From positions 372,001-436,000 of the forward strand of contig NZ_CP039888.1 of NCBI RefSeq assembly GCF_005221325.1: a stretch of 64,000 nucleotides of DNA. Reading direction: 5' to 3'. The notes beneath the pieces were generated by a model. It was not told the DNA's origin. It saw nothing but the letters and a program-made list of their open reading frames with translations, and ran no database searches. The position numbers were made by a program, and so were the translations under genes. Positions 56,571 to 64,000 of the stretch are shown here, one piece after another. This DNA is from Agrobacterium tumefaciens (GTDB taxonomy: Bacteria; Pseudomonadota; Alphaproteobacteria; Rhizobiales; Rhizobiaceae). Numbering within the stretch: the first letter of the stretch is position 1; each line of letters begins with the position of its first letter.

Positions 56571-56732
56571 TCACACCTCGTTTGCCAGCATTCCCTTTCG
56601 TCCGGCAGCGTCGCAGGTTGAAGGCAATTTACAGAAAGACTGTTACATCTCGCACATCTTTCCAAACGAAAAGACGGGAAGAGTAGATATCGGAGAACCA
56701 AATTCCACAATGCCACTCTTCGGGCGATAGCG

Positions 56733-57212
56733 CTATTTCGAATGCGCCATCCGCTTGTCGAAAGCAAGCATGAGCGCCTTCAGTTCCGGCTCGTTGACGC
56801 GCTTGCCGGCTTCCCTGGGGCTGACCCATTCCAGCCGTCGCGATTCCTTTTCCGGGAAGCTGTCCCGCATTTCCGAAACTTCGAGCAGATGCACCTGGAC
56901 CTTGCAGGGGACGTTGATGCCGCTGTTCAGTTTCTTCTCATATTCGTAATAGCCGAAAGGCGCCTTTTCGACCGTGCCTTTGACACCGGCTTCCTCATAG
57001 GCTTCCTGTTCTGCCACCGCATGGGCCTTCTTGTTGGCCATCGGCCATCCCTTGGGAATGACCCATCGCCCGGTATCACGGCTGGTCAGCAACAGCACTT
57101 CGGGCTCCGGAGTGGCCTTGGACAATCGATAGCACAGCGCCGCATATTGCTGTCGCGGCGGTCTGCGCAACATCAAGCCAACATCTGTCGCCAATCGATT
57201 CAAAATCTTCAA
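56733..57212 (-). CDS. Nudix hydrolase, diphosphoinositol-phosphatase-like, with altered Nudix box
   Basis: A 159-residue Nudix-fold protein. The region RWVIPKGWPMANKKAHAV with EQEAYEEAGVKG is the Nudix box, but canonical positions differ: the first Glu is Lys and the Arg of REUxEE is Gln, while the metal-binding EAYEE is kept. PKGWPM and FGYYEYEKKLNSG resemble the diphosphoinositol/diadenosine polyphosphate hydrolase group common in Rhizobiales. Activity on such substrates is plausible but unproven. The start is TTG at 57212; no ATG is suitable. Confidence 0.82.
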   Translation of the reverse strand: MKILNRLATDVGLMLRRPPRQQYAALCYRLSKATPEPEVLLLTSRDTGRWVIPKGWPMANKKAHAVAEQEAYEEAGVKGTVEKAPFGYYEYEKKLNSGINVPCKVQVHLLEVSEMRDSFPEKESRRLEWVSPREAGKRVNEPELKALMLAFDKRMAHSK

Positions 57213-57444
57213 TCCGAATAAATCCTCTTCGTCGGATAGTGATAATTACTAATATAGAGACGCCGCAAATTCCGCCAATCCCCCTTTACCCATAACCCAC
57301 CACTGTCTTCATGCTGATGAAGAGTTCGGGCAGGGGATGTGGTCGATTTGCGAACAAAGTTTCGACCGGGTGGTTCCCCGGCCGGACAGCCGATGCGGTA
57401 ACGCGCTCTCTGCCTGCCTTCAAGCCATTCGGAATGCAAACCCG

Positions 57445-58215
57445 CTATGAATTATGGCCGGTACTGCTCTGGCCGGGGTTCAGTCCCCAGTGTTGCAGGC
57501 CTTCGATCACGCCATCAGCTTCTTTCGCGGTCGAGTGAAAAAAGCGATTGTCCTTGTGTGCCAGCGAGACAAGCTCAGGCAGGGCGTTGCCCACGATCAC
57601 ACCGCGAATATTCTGCAATTCAAACATCGCCCGGTCGTTGCCAGTATCGCCCGAGACCACTGATTCGTCGAGGCCGATGCGCAATTGTCCACATAACCAT
57701 GCAAGTGCCGCGCCCTTGTCGGCGGCCTTGGGCAATATGTCGAGGTCACGACCGCTGGAATAAACGATGCGGGCGTCTATTTCGGCCGACAGAAGGCCGG
57801 CTTCGATCTCACGGAGCGCGGCGGCATCGGCGTCATGCAGGAACCAGCTTGATTTCAGGCCGTGCTGATAACGCGCCTCCTGCATCGTCACGCCCGCAAT
57901 GCCGCTCATGACATCAGCAATCCTCCGGGGGTCGAAACCGGTGCCGAGGGAGTGTGTATAGGCGGTTTCCAGTTCGCTGCGTTTTTTCGCATGCAGCATG
58001 GTGCCAACACCGCCGATGATGTAGTCCGGCTGCGGCAGCGGCACCTCTTCCAGAAGGGCAAGCTGATCATCGATCAACCGGCCGCTGTTGAAGACCAGAA
58101 CCGGGCGAAGATCATCCGGCAGGGAGTACCAGAAATCGCGGAACCGCCGCGTGGCGTCGTTGTTGCCAACGACGGTTCCGTCGAGATCGGTGGAGAGAAG
58201 ACGAAGCGGTTTCAA
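57445..58215 (-). CDS. mfppA: Mannosylfructose-phosphate phosphatase
   Basis: A 256-residue HAD-IIB hydrolase that removes phosphate from mannosylfructose-6-phosphate to give mannosylfructose, a compatible solute. HAD motif I is STDLDGTVVGNND, motif II VFNSGR and motif IV VVSGDTGNDRAMF. It resembles sucrose-phosphate phosphatase. The start is TTG at 58215, overlapping the mfpsA stop (TTGA), so the two are translationally coupled. The assignment follows the known mfpsA-mfppA pair of A. tumefaciens; motifs alone would also fit sucrose phosphate phosphatase. Confidence 0.88.
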   Translation of the reverse strand: MKPLRLLSTDLDGTVVGNNDATRRFRDFWYSLPDDLRPVLVFNSGRLIDDQLALLEEVPLPQPDYIIGGVGTMLHAKKRSELETAYTHSLGTGFDPRRIADVMSGIAGVTMQEARYQHGLKSSWFLHDADAAALREIEAGLLSAEIDARIVYSSGRDLDILPKAADKGAALAWLCGQLRIGLDESVVSGDTGNDRAMFELQNIRGVIVGNALPELVSLAHKDNRFFHSTAKEADGVIEGLQHWGLNPGQSSTGHNS

Positions 58216-59576
58216 TCGCCGTCATTCCATGGTTCGGCCCAGTCCGCTTCTTCGAGAACAGGCATCATCGTCCTGCCCTCCACAACAGCAAGAAGCTGCT
58301 GGGCAATGCCGGTCCAGGTAAAGAGGCTGCGCGCCTTGTGGGCTCCCATGCGGGAAAGCCGCCCGTAAAGCCGTTCATGTTTGAACGGTTTCATCATGGT
58401 GATGCCGAGATCTTCCTTGTCGAAAGGATCGGCGAACAGTGCATGTCGCCCATAGCTCACCGCACGGAACAGCCCGCCATGGATGGTGACGACGGTCGGC
58501 GTGCCGCTCGCCATCGCCTCGATCGCGGTCATGCCGAAGGGCTCGTAGCGGCTGGAAAGCACGAAGAGATCGGCAGCACGGTAAATGTCAGGCAGGTCTT
58601 CGTCCGCGACATAACCGGAAAAAGCCACTTTGTCTTCCAGCCCAAGCGATTTCACCCGTTCCTTCAGCTGGTTCAGAATGTTGGTTTCCTGCTCGTCCAT
58701 ATTCTCGCCGCCGACGGCGAGATGCAGGCGGGCTTCCGGTTCGCGCTCGGCAAGCACGGAGAAGCCGTCGATCAGCAGGTCGTACCCCTTGTTGGTGGCG
58801 AGCCGGCCGAGCGCCAGCACCACCTTGCCCTCGAAGCCGAAACGCTGCCGGATCATCTGCCGCGTTGCATCCGAAACGGGGAAGAAGCGGTTGTCGTCAT
58901 AACCCGGCGGGATCATGTGGATATGTTTGCGTTTCTGCCCGTAATCCTCGATCAGCACGTCAAGCTGTACCGGGGTGGTGGCGATCACCATGTCGCAGCT
59001 GCGATAGATGATGAGCTCATGCTGGATGCGTTCCCTGAAGTTGAACTCCAGTTCGAACGTATCGGATTTTTCCGGGTAGTCGGTCTCCATCTGGCGCTTC
59101 TTCCAGATGCCGAGGGAATGCGGGGTGTGCAGATGCGGGATTTTCAGCGCTTCGGAGAGCCGCTGTCCGGCGACGCCTGCATCCCAGTAGTGGCTGTTGA
59201 TGAAGGAGTAGTTGAGGTCGTTTTTCTTGATGAAACGCAGCGCGTTTTCGCACCATTCCATCAGGTGTCGGTGCAGATATTCCTTGGGAATGAAATCGCG
59301 CCCGCCGCAGGGAATGCGCACCACACGGACGCGCTCGTCAACCTCGTCGAATTCCGGCTGGTCTTCGAAGCGGCGGGTATAAAGATCGACGGTATAACCG
59401 AGTTGGCCGAGTTTGCGTGCAAGCTCAAGCACATAAACCACCTGCCCCCCGGTATCGGCCGCGCCCAGTGGTGGGTGTGCGGCGACATAGCCATGCGTCG
59501 ATATGAGAGCTATCCGCGGATAGCGTTCAGTTTCGCTCGTGGTTGTCATGGGTCCCATCTTGGTAAATTTTTCCAA
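58212..59576 (-). CDS. mfpsA: Mannosylfructose-phosphate synthase (GT4 glycosyltransferase)
   Basis: A 454-residue GT-B glycosyltransferase joining the mannose of GDP-mannose to fructose-6-phosphate. The N-terminal domain has ADTGGQVVYVLELARKLG, as in sucrose-phosphate synthases. The C-terminal domain has ALGRLATNKGYDLLIDGF and the EX7E motif in RYEPFGMTAIEAMASGTP. Starts are ambiguous: TTG at 59576, ATG at 59558 or ATG at 59549. The phosphatase gene overlaps it by 4 bases and a FadR-type regulator gene lies 85 bases upstream on the same strand. Without context sucrose phosphate synthase would be the alternative. Confidence 0.88.
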   Translation of the reverse strand: MEKFTKMGPMTTTSETERYPRIALISTHGYVAAHPPLGAADTGGQVVYVLELARKLGQLGYTVDLYTRRFEDQPEFDEVDERVRVVRIPCGGRDFIPKEYLHRHLMEWCENALRFIKKNDLNYSFINSHYWDAGVAGQRLSEALKIPHLHTPHSLGIWKKRQMETDYPEKSDTFELEFNFRERIQHELIIYRSCDMVIATTPVQLDVLIEDYGQKRKHIHMIPPGYDDNRFFPVSDATRQMIRQRFGFEGKVVLALGRLATNKGYDLLIDGFSVLAEREPEARLHLAVGGENMDEQETNILNQLKERVKSLGLEDKVAFSGYVADEDLPDIYRAADLFVLSSRYEPFGMTAIEAMASGTPTVVTIHGGLFRAVSYGRHALFADPFDKEDLGITMMKPFKHERLYGRLSRMGAHKARSLFTWTGIAQQLLAVVEGRTMMPVLEEADWAEPWNDGD

Positions 59577-59661
59577 TTAACCCGGTAAAAAGACCGAAGA
59601 GCACAAAAGGTTCCATCAAAACCGGAATAAAATGGATAGCGTATTTCGCCTGATGACGTTT

Positions 59662-60435
59662 TCAGCTGCTGCGCTGCTGTTGTCGCAAGCGGGAAATCCG
59701 GTCCCATTCGCGCGCCTGATGCGCCCTGGATGTCGTCTCCACGATGAAGTCAATATGGGCTTCCGCCGCCGTTCTTGCCGCTACCGGGTCGGCGGCGACG
59801 ATGGCATCGTGGATGGCGATATGTTGCCTCAGTACCTCGTCATGCGCACCGGCGATGGTGAAGATGAGGTGACGGTTATAGAAAATGTCGTCGCTCAGAA
59901 GCCGGTAGCAGGATCGCAATGTATGCATCAGCACGATATTATGCGCCGCCTCGCCGATGGCGTTGTGGAATTCCACATCGCCCGTGAGCTCCTCTTCGAA
60001 GCGGCCCGCCTCATGCGCTTCGCGCATTCTGTCGACGATGGCAGCAAGGTTGCGCCTGTCCGGTTCCGTCGCACGCTCGGCGGCAAGTTCGGCCGCCATG
60101 CCCTCGATGGTGCGGCGATATTCGAGAAAATCCCGCGTCGCCCGGCTGTGGCGGGTAATCAGCGCGCTCAAGGGGTCGGAAAACACCGGGCCGACAATAT
60201 CGGCCACATAGGTGCCGCCGCCATGCCGGCTGGTGAGAAGACCGCGGGTTTCGAGCTCCTTCAGCGCTTCGCGCAGGATCGGGCGGGAGACGTCCAGCTT
60301 CTGCGCCAGTTCCCGCTCGCCGGGCAGCCGGTCGCCATCGCGCAATATGCCGTCGAGGATCAGTTCCTCGAAACGTAAGATCACCTCCTGCGATGTGCGG
60401 CTGTGCTCGATGCGCGCAAAAAGCGTTTCGTCCAT
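59662..60435 (-). CDS. GntR/FadR-family transcriptional regulator (FCD domain)
   Basis: A 257-residue regulator. The winged HTH is RLPGERELAQKLDVSRPILR followed by LKELETRGLLTSRHGGG. The C-terminal FCD all-helical domain has metal-ligand-like residues (EFHNAIGEAAHN, QHIAIHDAIVAADP). FCD regulators usually sense small carboxylates or sugar acids. It is just upstream of and codirectional with mfpsA-mfppA, so it may control them; equally it could act on a distant catabolic operon. It is divergent from the DUF3422 gene with 292 bases between. Confidence 0.9.
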   Translation of the reverse strand: MDETLFARIEHSRTSQEVILRFEELILDGILRDGDRLPGERELAQKLDVSRPILREALKELETRGLLTSRHGGGTYVADIVGPVFSDPLSALITRHSRATRDFLEYRRTIEGMAAELAAERATEPDRRNLAAIVDRMREAHEAGRFEEELTGDVEFHNAIGEAAHNIVLMHTLRSCYRLLSDDIFYNRHLIFTIAGAHDEVLRQHIAIHDAIVAADPVAARTAAEAHIDFIVETTSRAHQAREWDRISRLRQQQRSS

Positions 60436-60727
60436 CGCAGAACTCTCCGGCGAAATGCCGCCCCGTATTTGATGCCCGGCAAATTATCAGCGAAGCATTG
60501 CACTGGTCAAATATTCTGTCCAGTTCCCCGCCCGACTGTATCAATGCCTGCGGCAACACGGCATCTGCCTTTTCGAACTGGCTTTTGTTAAAGCAACGCT
60601 TGGACAGGGGTTGATGGTGGATTTTTCTGCCAGGTGGATCAAAACAATGACATCGGCTTCGATTGCTGTGTTTTCATTGCAATCGATGTTCTAGAAATCC
60701 GGCGAGAAAAGCGGGGACGGTATCGCA
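60436..60727. other. 292-bp divergent region between the FadR-type gene and the DUF3422 gene
   Basis: It contains the promoters of both genes; an AT-rich stretch lies at 60595-60690. No open frame or RNA is supported. A FadR-type operator (TNGTNNNACNA-like) was looked for but not convincingly found. Confidence 0.45.
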
Positions 60728-62002
60728 ATGGCCAAGGGTAGATTTGCATTCGCAAGCGCGCCGGAGAGATCGCTGGCTCTGGGTGAGGTCCACGCGCGGC
60801 CGACCGTGCTGCTCGCCCCGTCGCGCATCATCGTCCAGCTTGCCTTCATGATGGATGGCGGCTCGGCCGTGCACCATTCGGTCATTGCGGAAATGTCGCG
60901 CAGCCGTGGTGTTGCGCCGCCGGAACGTGATGCCCGCCACCATGCCATGCCCTGGGGGCAAGGAACATTGCGCTGGGAGCGGCACACGGAATTTTCCACC
61001 TGGTTTTGGGACGGTCCCGCGCCGGAAAAGTTTGGCGGCGAGATTGCCGGCGATCCTTTCGGTGACAGCTTTTCACCGCCCGGCTCGCTGATCTCGGGTG
61101 TGCGGCTGGAAATCCGCCCCGAGAACGGCGTTACCTCCCAGGCGCAAGCGATGTTCGAGCCGACCAGCCTCTGTCACAGCGATGTGCGCGACGGACAGGC
61201 GGCGATCCTCACCGATTTCCGCCAGGACCGCGATGGTCTGACGCAGATATTGGTGATCGACCGTGGCCTCAGCGATTACAGCCGCGGCGCACTGGTGCAG
61301 CGGCTTCTGGACATCGAGACCTATCGCACGCTTGCCATGCTTGGCCTGCCGATGGCGCAGACGCTGTCGCCGGAAATTCGCCGCATCGAAGATGGCCTGA
61401 CCGGCATCACCCAACGCATGAAGAGCGACGCCCGCGACGAGGCCGATGCGCTGCTGGCCGAAATGACCCGGCTTGCCGCAGAGCTGGAGGCCAATGCCGC
61501 ACTCAGCCTTTATCGTTTCGGCGCCAGCCGCGCCTATGACGGCATCGTGCGCGAACGCATCCGGGCGCTCGCGGAAACGCCCGTTCAGGGCCATGAGACC
61601 ATGGGCAGCTTTCTGGAACGGCGCATGGCGCCAGCCATGCGCACCTGCCAGTCGGTGGAGGAGCGGCAGGCTAACCTGTCGCGCAAGCTCCATCGCGCCA
61701 CTGCGCTCGTCAGAAGCTGGATCGACGTGGAACTGGAGCGGCAGAATACGGTGCTGCTCAACACCATGAACAAGCGCGCCGCCATGCAGCTTCGTTTGCA
61801 GCAGACAGTGGAAGGCCTGTCGGTCGCCGCGATCTCCTATTATGTCGTCGGGCTCATCGGTTATCTCACCAAGTCGATCAGCCATGACGTGCTGCCGGTC
61901 GATCCGGCCGTCGTCACCGGCATTTCCGTGCCCTTCGCCGTGCTTGGCGTCTGGTGGGTGGTACGCCGCATCCGCCGCTCCCATGCAGAGGGAGGGCACT
62001 GA
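60728..62002 (+). CDS. DUF3422 family membrane-anchored protein
   Basis: A 424-residue protein. The long N-terminal cytosolic part has LGEVHARPTVLLAPSRIIVQ and ARHHAMPWGQGTLRWERHTE followed by FSTWFWDG. A helical region follows (DEADALLAEMTRLAAELEANA, likely coiled coil). Two C-terminal transmembrane helices end it (AAISYYVVGLIGYL, ISVPFAVLGVWWVV). This is the DUF3422 layout, with CorA-like end topology. Function unknown. It starts at the ATG at 60728 and converges with a LysR gene 10 bases from its stop. Confidence 0.85.
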   Translation: MAKGRFAFASAPERSLALGEVHARPTVLLAPSRIIVQLAFMMDGGSAVHHSVIAEMSRSRGVAPPERDARHHAMPWGQGTLRWERHTEFSTWFWDGPAPEKFGGEIAGDPFGDSFSPPGSLISGVRLEIRPENGVTSQAQAMFEPTSLCHSDVRDGQAAILTDFRQDRDGLTQILVIDRGLSDYSRGALVQRLLDIETYRTLAMLGLPMAQTLSPEIRRIEDGLTGITQRMKSDARDEADALLAEMTRLAAELEANAALSLYRFGASRAYDGIVRERIRALAETPVQGHETMGSFLERRMAPAMRTCQSVEERQANLSRKLHRATALVRSWIDVELERQNTVLLNTMNKRAAMQLRLQQTVEGLSVAAISYYVVGLIGYLTKSISHDVLPVDPAVVTGISVPFAVLGVWWVVRRIRRSHAEGGH

Positions 62003-62012
62003 AATCAAGATA

Positions 62013-62912
62013 TCAGCCCTGCTCCCAATAGGGTGAAGGCCCATAAAGCCCGGCGAGATAATCAATGAACAACCGAACCTTGGCGGGCAGGAACTGCCGG
62101 CTCGGATAAACTGCCGAGAGCGTCACGTTGCGCGACCCCTCATAACCAGGCAGAACCTGCACCAGCTTTCCGCTGCGCAATTCATGGCCGATATCCCAGG
62201 TGGAGCGCAGCGCAATACCAAGCCCTGATATCACCGCCTCGCGGATCACCTCGCTCGAATTGGTGACCAGCATGCCCTCCGGGCGAATGCTGAGCGCGCC
62301 GCCCGGCCCCTCCAGCCGCCAGATATCATTATTGTGCGCCGGCAGGCAGCGGTGTTTCTTCAGATCCTCGATCGTGGCCGGCATGCCGTGCGCGGCAACA
62401 TAGTCAGCCGAGGCGCAGAGCACGCGCCGCACCGGCGCCAGCCTGCGGGCCACGAGGCTTGAGGAATTGAGATCGGCAATGCGGATCGCCAGATCGTAAC
62501 CGCCTTCGATGATATCGATGAACTCGTCGCTGAGCACCAGATTGACCGAGAGATCAGGATGCCGCTCCATGAAACCCTTCAGATGTGGCGCGATATGCAT
62601 GCGCCCGAAGGAGGTGGAGGCGGAAACCTTCAGCGTGCCGTTGACGGTATTAGCCCGGCCGGACACAAAATCCTCGGCCTCTTCAAGGCCTTCCAGCACG
62701 GCCAGCACCCGCTCGTAAAATCCCTGTCCGGCTTCGGTCAAAGAAATCTGCCGCGTCGTGCGCTGGAAAAGCCGGGCGCCGAGCTTTTCTTCCAGCCGCT
62801 TGATGCGCTTGGAAATCACGGCGGGCGAATAGCCAAGCTCCCTGGCGGCGAGCGACATGCTGCCGGAGGCGGCAACGCTTGCAAAGACTTCCAGATCGCC
62901 CAGATTTGTCAC
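62013..62912 (-). CDS. LysR-family transcriptional regulator
   Basis: A 299-residue regulator. The HTH is LEVFASVAASGSMSLAARELG followed by SPAVISKRIKRLEEKLGARL; the effector domain starts near residue 90 (LKVSASTSFGRMHIAPHL) and resembles the CrgA/DmlR group. It is divergent from the glcD-type oxidase gene at 63024, with 111 bases between, so it may regulate that gene. It converges tail to tail with the DUF3422 gene. Confidence 0.9.
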   Translation of the reverse strand: MTNLGDLEVFASVAASGSMSLAARELGYSPAVISKRIKRLEEKLGARLFQRTTRQISLTEAGQGFYERVLAVLEGLEEAEDFVSGRANTVNGTLKVSASTSFGRMHIAPHLKGFMERHPDLSVNLVLSDEFIDIIEGGYDLAIRIADLNSSSLVARRLAPVRRVLCASADYVAAHGMPATIEDLKKHRCLPAHNNDIWRLEGPGGALSIRPEGMLVTNSSEVIREAVISGLGIALRSTWDIGHELRSGKLVQVLPGYEGSRNVTLSAVYPSRQFLPAKVRLFIDYLAGLYGPSPYWEQG

Positions 62913-63023
62913 AGTTGCCCCCGATTGTTTCCAGAACGGAAAAAATCCTTAGCATTTGATTGCGCCGTTTCAAAGTGGTAAAGAAAGAATACCAGTTGGA
63001 GGAACGTGCATGGAGGAGGGGCG

Positions 63024-64000
63024 GTGACGCAGCCGATCAAGTTTCTGGAGCCGCGTGCCAAGGTCGTCGCGAGTCGTGACCGCATCATCGCGGATCTCAC
63101 GGATATCCTGCCGGCGGACTGTCTTGTGCACGAGCCGCGAGAGCTCGTGCCTTTCGAAACCGATGCCTTCGTCTCCTATCGCCGTCTGCCGCTGGCCGTG
63201 GCGCTGCCGAAAACGACGGAAGAAGCGGCGGCAGTGATGAAATATTGCCACCGTTACGGCATTCCCGTCGTGCCGCGCGGCGCCGGCACCTCGCTGTCCG
63301 GCGGTGCCATCCCGCAGGAGGATGCTGTCGTGATCGGCCTTTCCAAGATGAGCGCGATCCTCGATCTCGATTTTTACAATCGCACGGCGCGGGTGCAGGC
63401 GGGTGTCACCAATCTCTCCATTTCCGATGCTGCCGGGGCTGAGGGTTTCTTTTATGCGCCCGATCCCAGCTCGCAGCTTGCCTGCACCATCGGCGGCAAT
63501 ATCGGCATGAATTCCGGTGGCGCGCATTGCCTTAAATACGGCGTCACCACCAATAATCTGCTCGGCGTGAAAATGGTGCTGGTGGATGGCACGGTGCTGG
63601 AGCTTGGCGGCAATCACCTCGACGCCGCCGGTTACGATCTTCTCGCTCTCGTCTGCGGCTCGGAAGGCCAGCTCGGCATCGTCACGGAAGCGACGGTGCG
63701 GCTGATCGCCAAGCCGGAGGGGGCGCGGCCGGTGCTGTTCGGTTTCGAGACCTCTGAAGAAGCGGGCTCCTGCGTCGCCGATATCATCGGCGCGGGCATC
63801 ATTCCGGTGGCCATCGAATTCATGGACAAACCGGCCATCGAGATTTGCGAGGCCTTCGCCAAGGCAGGCTATCCGCTTGACGTCGGTGCGCTTCTGATTG
63901 TCGAGGTCGAAGGCTCCGAGGCGGAAATGGACGCCATGCTGGCCGATATCGTCACCATTGCCAGAAAACATGGCGTGAAGACGGTGAAGGAATGCCAGTC
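63024..64000 (+). CDS. glcD: FAD-linked oxidase, glycolate/D-lactate oxidase GlcD-type (cut by right edge)
   Basis: The first 325 codons of a PCMH-type flavoprotein that oxidises 2-hydroxy acids such as glycolate or D-lactate. The FAD-binding region is VVPRGAGTSLSGGA, followed by YAPDPSSQLACTIGGNIG, MNSGGAHCLKYGVT and CGSEGQLGIVTEATVRL. The GTG at 63024 has GGAGGAGGGG just upstream; an ATG at 63010 stops after five codons. glcE and glcF would be expected to the right, outside the window. It is divergent from a LysR gene. Confidence 0.9.
   Translation, partial: MTQPIKFLEPRAKVVASRDRIIADLTDILPADCLVHEPRELVPFETDAFVSYRRLPLAVALPKTTEEAAAVMKYCHRYGIPVVPRGAGTSLSGGAIPQEDAVVIGLSKMSAILDLDFYNRTARVQAGVTNLSISDAAGAEGFFYAPDPSSQLACTIGGNIGMNSGGAHCLKYGVTTNNLLGVKMVLVDGTVLELGGNHLDAAGYDLLALVCGSEGQLGIVTEATVRLIAKPEGARPVLFGFETSEEAGSCVADIIGAGIIPVAIEFMDKPAIEICEAFAKAGYPLDVGALLIVEVEGSEAEMDAMLADIVTIARKHGVKTVKECQ

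Noticed and set aside
63010..63026. ATG at 63010 as the glcD start
   Set aside because: It reaches a stop after five codons in another frame; the GTG at 63024 has the proper spacing from GGAGGAGGGG.

Overview
The window looks like a chromosomal segment of Agrobacterium (A. tumefaciens/A. fabrum group, Rhizobiaceae). The evidence is the high-GC Rhizobiales coding style, a tRNA-His without an encoded G-1, a PdhS-type cell-cycle kinase, a mannosylfructose synthase/phosphatase pair, an HPE1-like small secreted protein and several Rhizobiaceae-type intergenic palindromes. Gene order agrees with what I remember of the strain C58 circular chromosome, but I could not align it. There is no prophage, insertion sequence, CRISPR array or plasmid-like block; it is mostly a core-genome region.

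Layout. 1-6.4 kb: start of isocitrate lyase (aceA, minus strand) divergent from an XRE/ScfR regulator, then a potFGHI-type polyamine ABC transporter operon. 6.4-12 kb: an iron-type ABC permease without visible partners and a very large PdhS-family histidine kinase. 12.2-15 kb: tRNA-His, a Ppx/GppA phosphatase and rlmE. 15-22 kb: an MFS exporter divergent from a Tat-exported metallo-beta-lactamase-fold hydrolase, guaB, a MAPEG protein, a zinc alcohol dehydrogenase and a Tat-exported dienelactone hydrolase. 22-27 kb: a minus-strand run ispB, TPR protein, ispE, moaB. 27-37 kb: a plus-strand run with DUF2007, tRNA methyltransferase, S49 peptidase, glyQ, lemA, aroA (EPSP synthase), DUF2207, glyS and DUF523. 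37-48 kb: chemoreceptor, HPE1-like protein, purD, tex, cfa, mipA, ubiA and DUF6101. 48.6-51 kb: an 812-residue DUF1217 repeat protein. 51-57 kb: LysR/DUF1127 divergent pair, gshA, rsmE, a Pit phosphate transporter and a Nudix hydrolase. 57.4-60.4 kb: mfppA, mfpsA and a FadR-type regulator on one strand. 60.7-64 kb: DUF3422 membrane protein, LysR regulator and the start of a glcD-type FAD oxidase.

How the genes work together. The clear functional groups are glyoxylate-shunt control (aceA with the ScfR regulator), polyamine uptake (potFGHI), isoprenoid and quinone precursors (ispE and ispB, with ubiA elsewhere), glycyl-tRNA synthetase (glyQ/glyS split by a lemA-aroA-DUF2207 insert) and mannosylfructose synthesis. 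No obvious new multigene system was found. The most unusual signals are an AT-rich block of about 200 bp inside glyS, two copies of a large inverted-repeat element, strong hairpins beside tRNA-His and upstream of the alcohol dehydrogenase, two possible terminator-ended small RNAs, and the modular DUF1217 protein.
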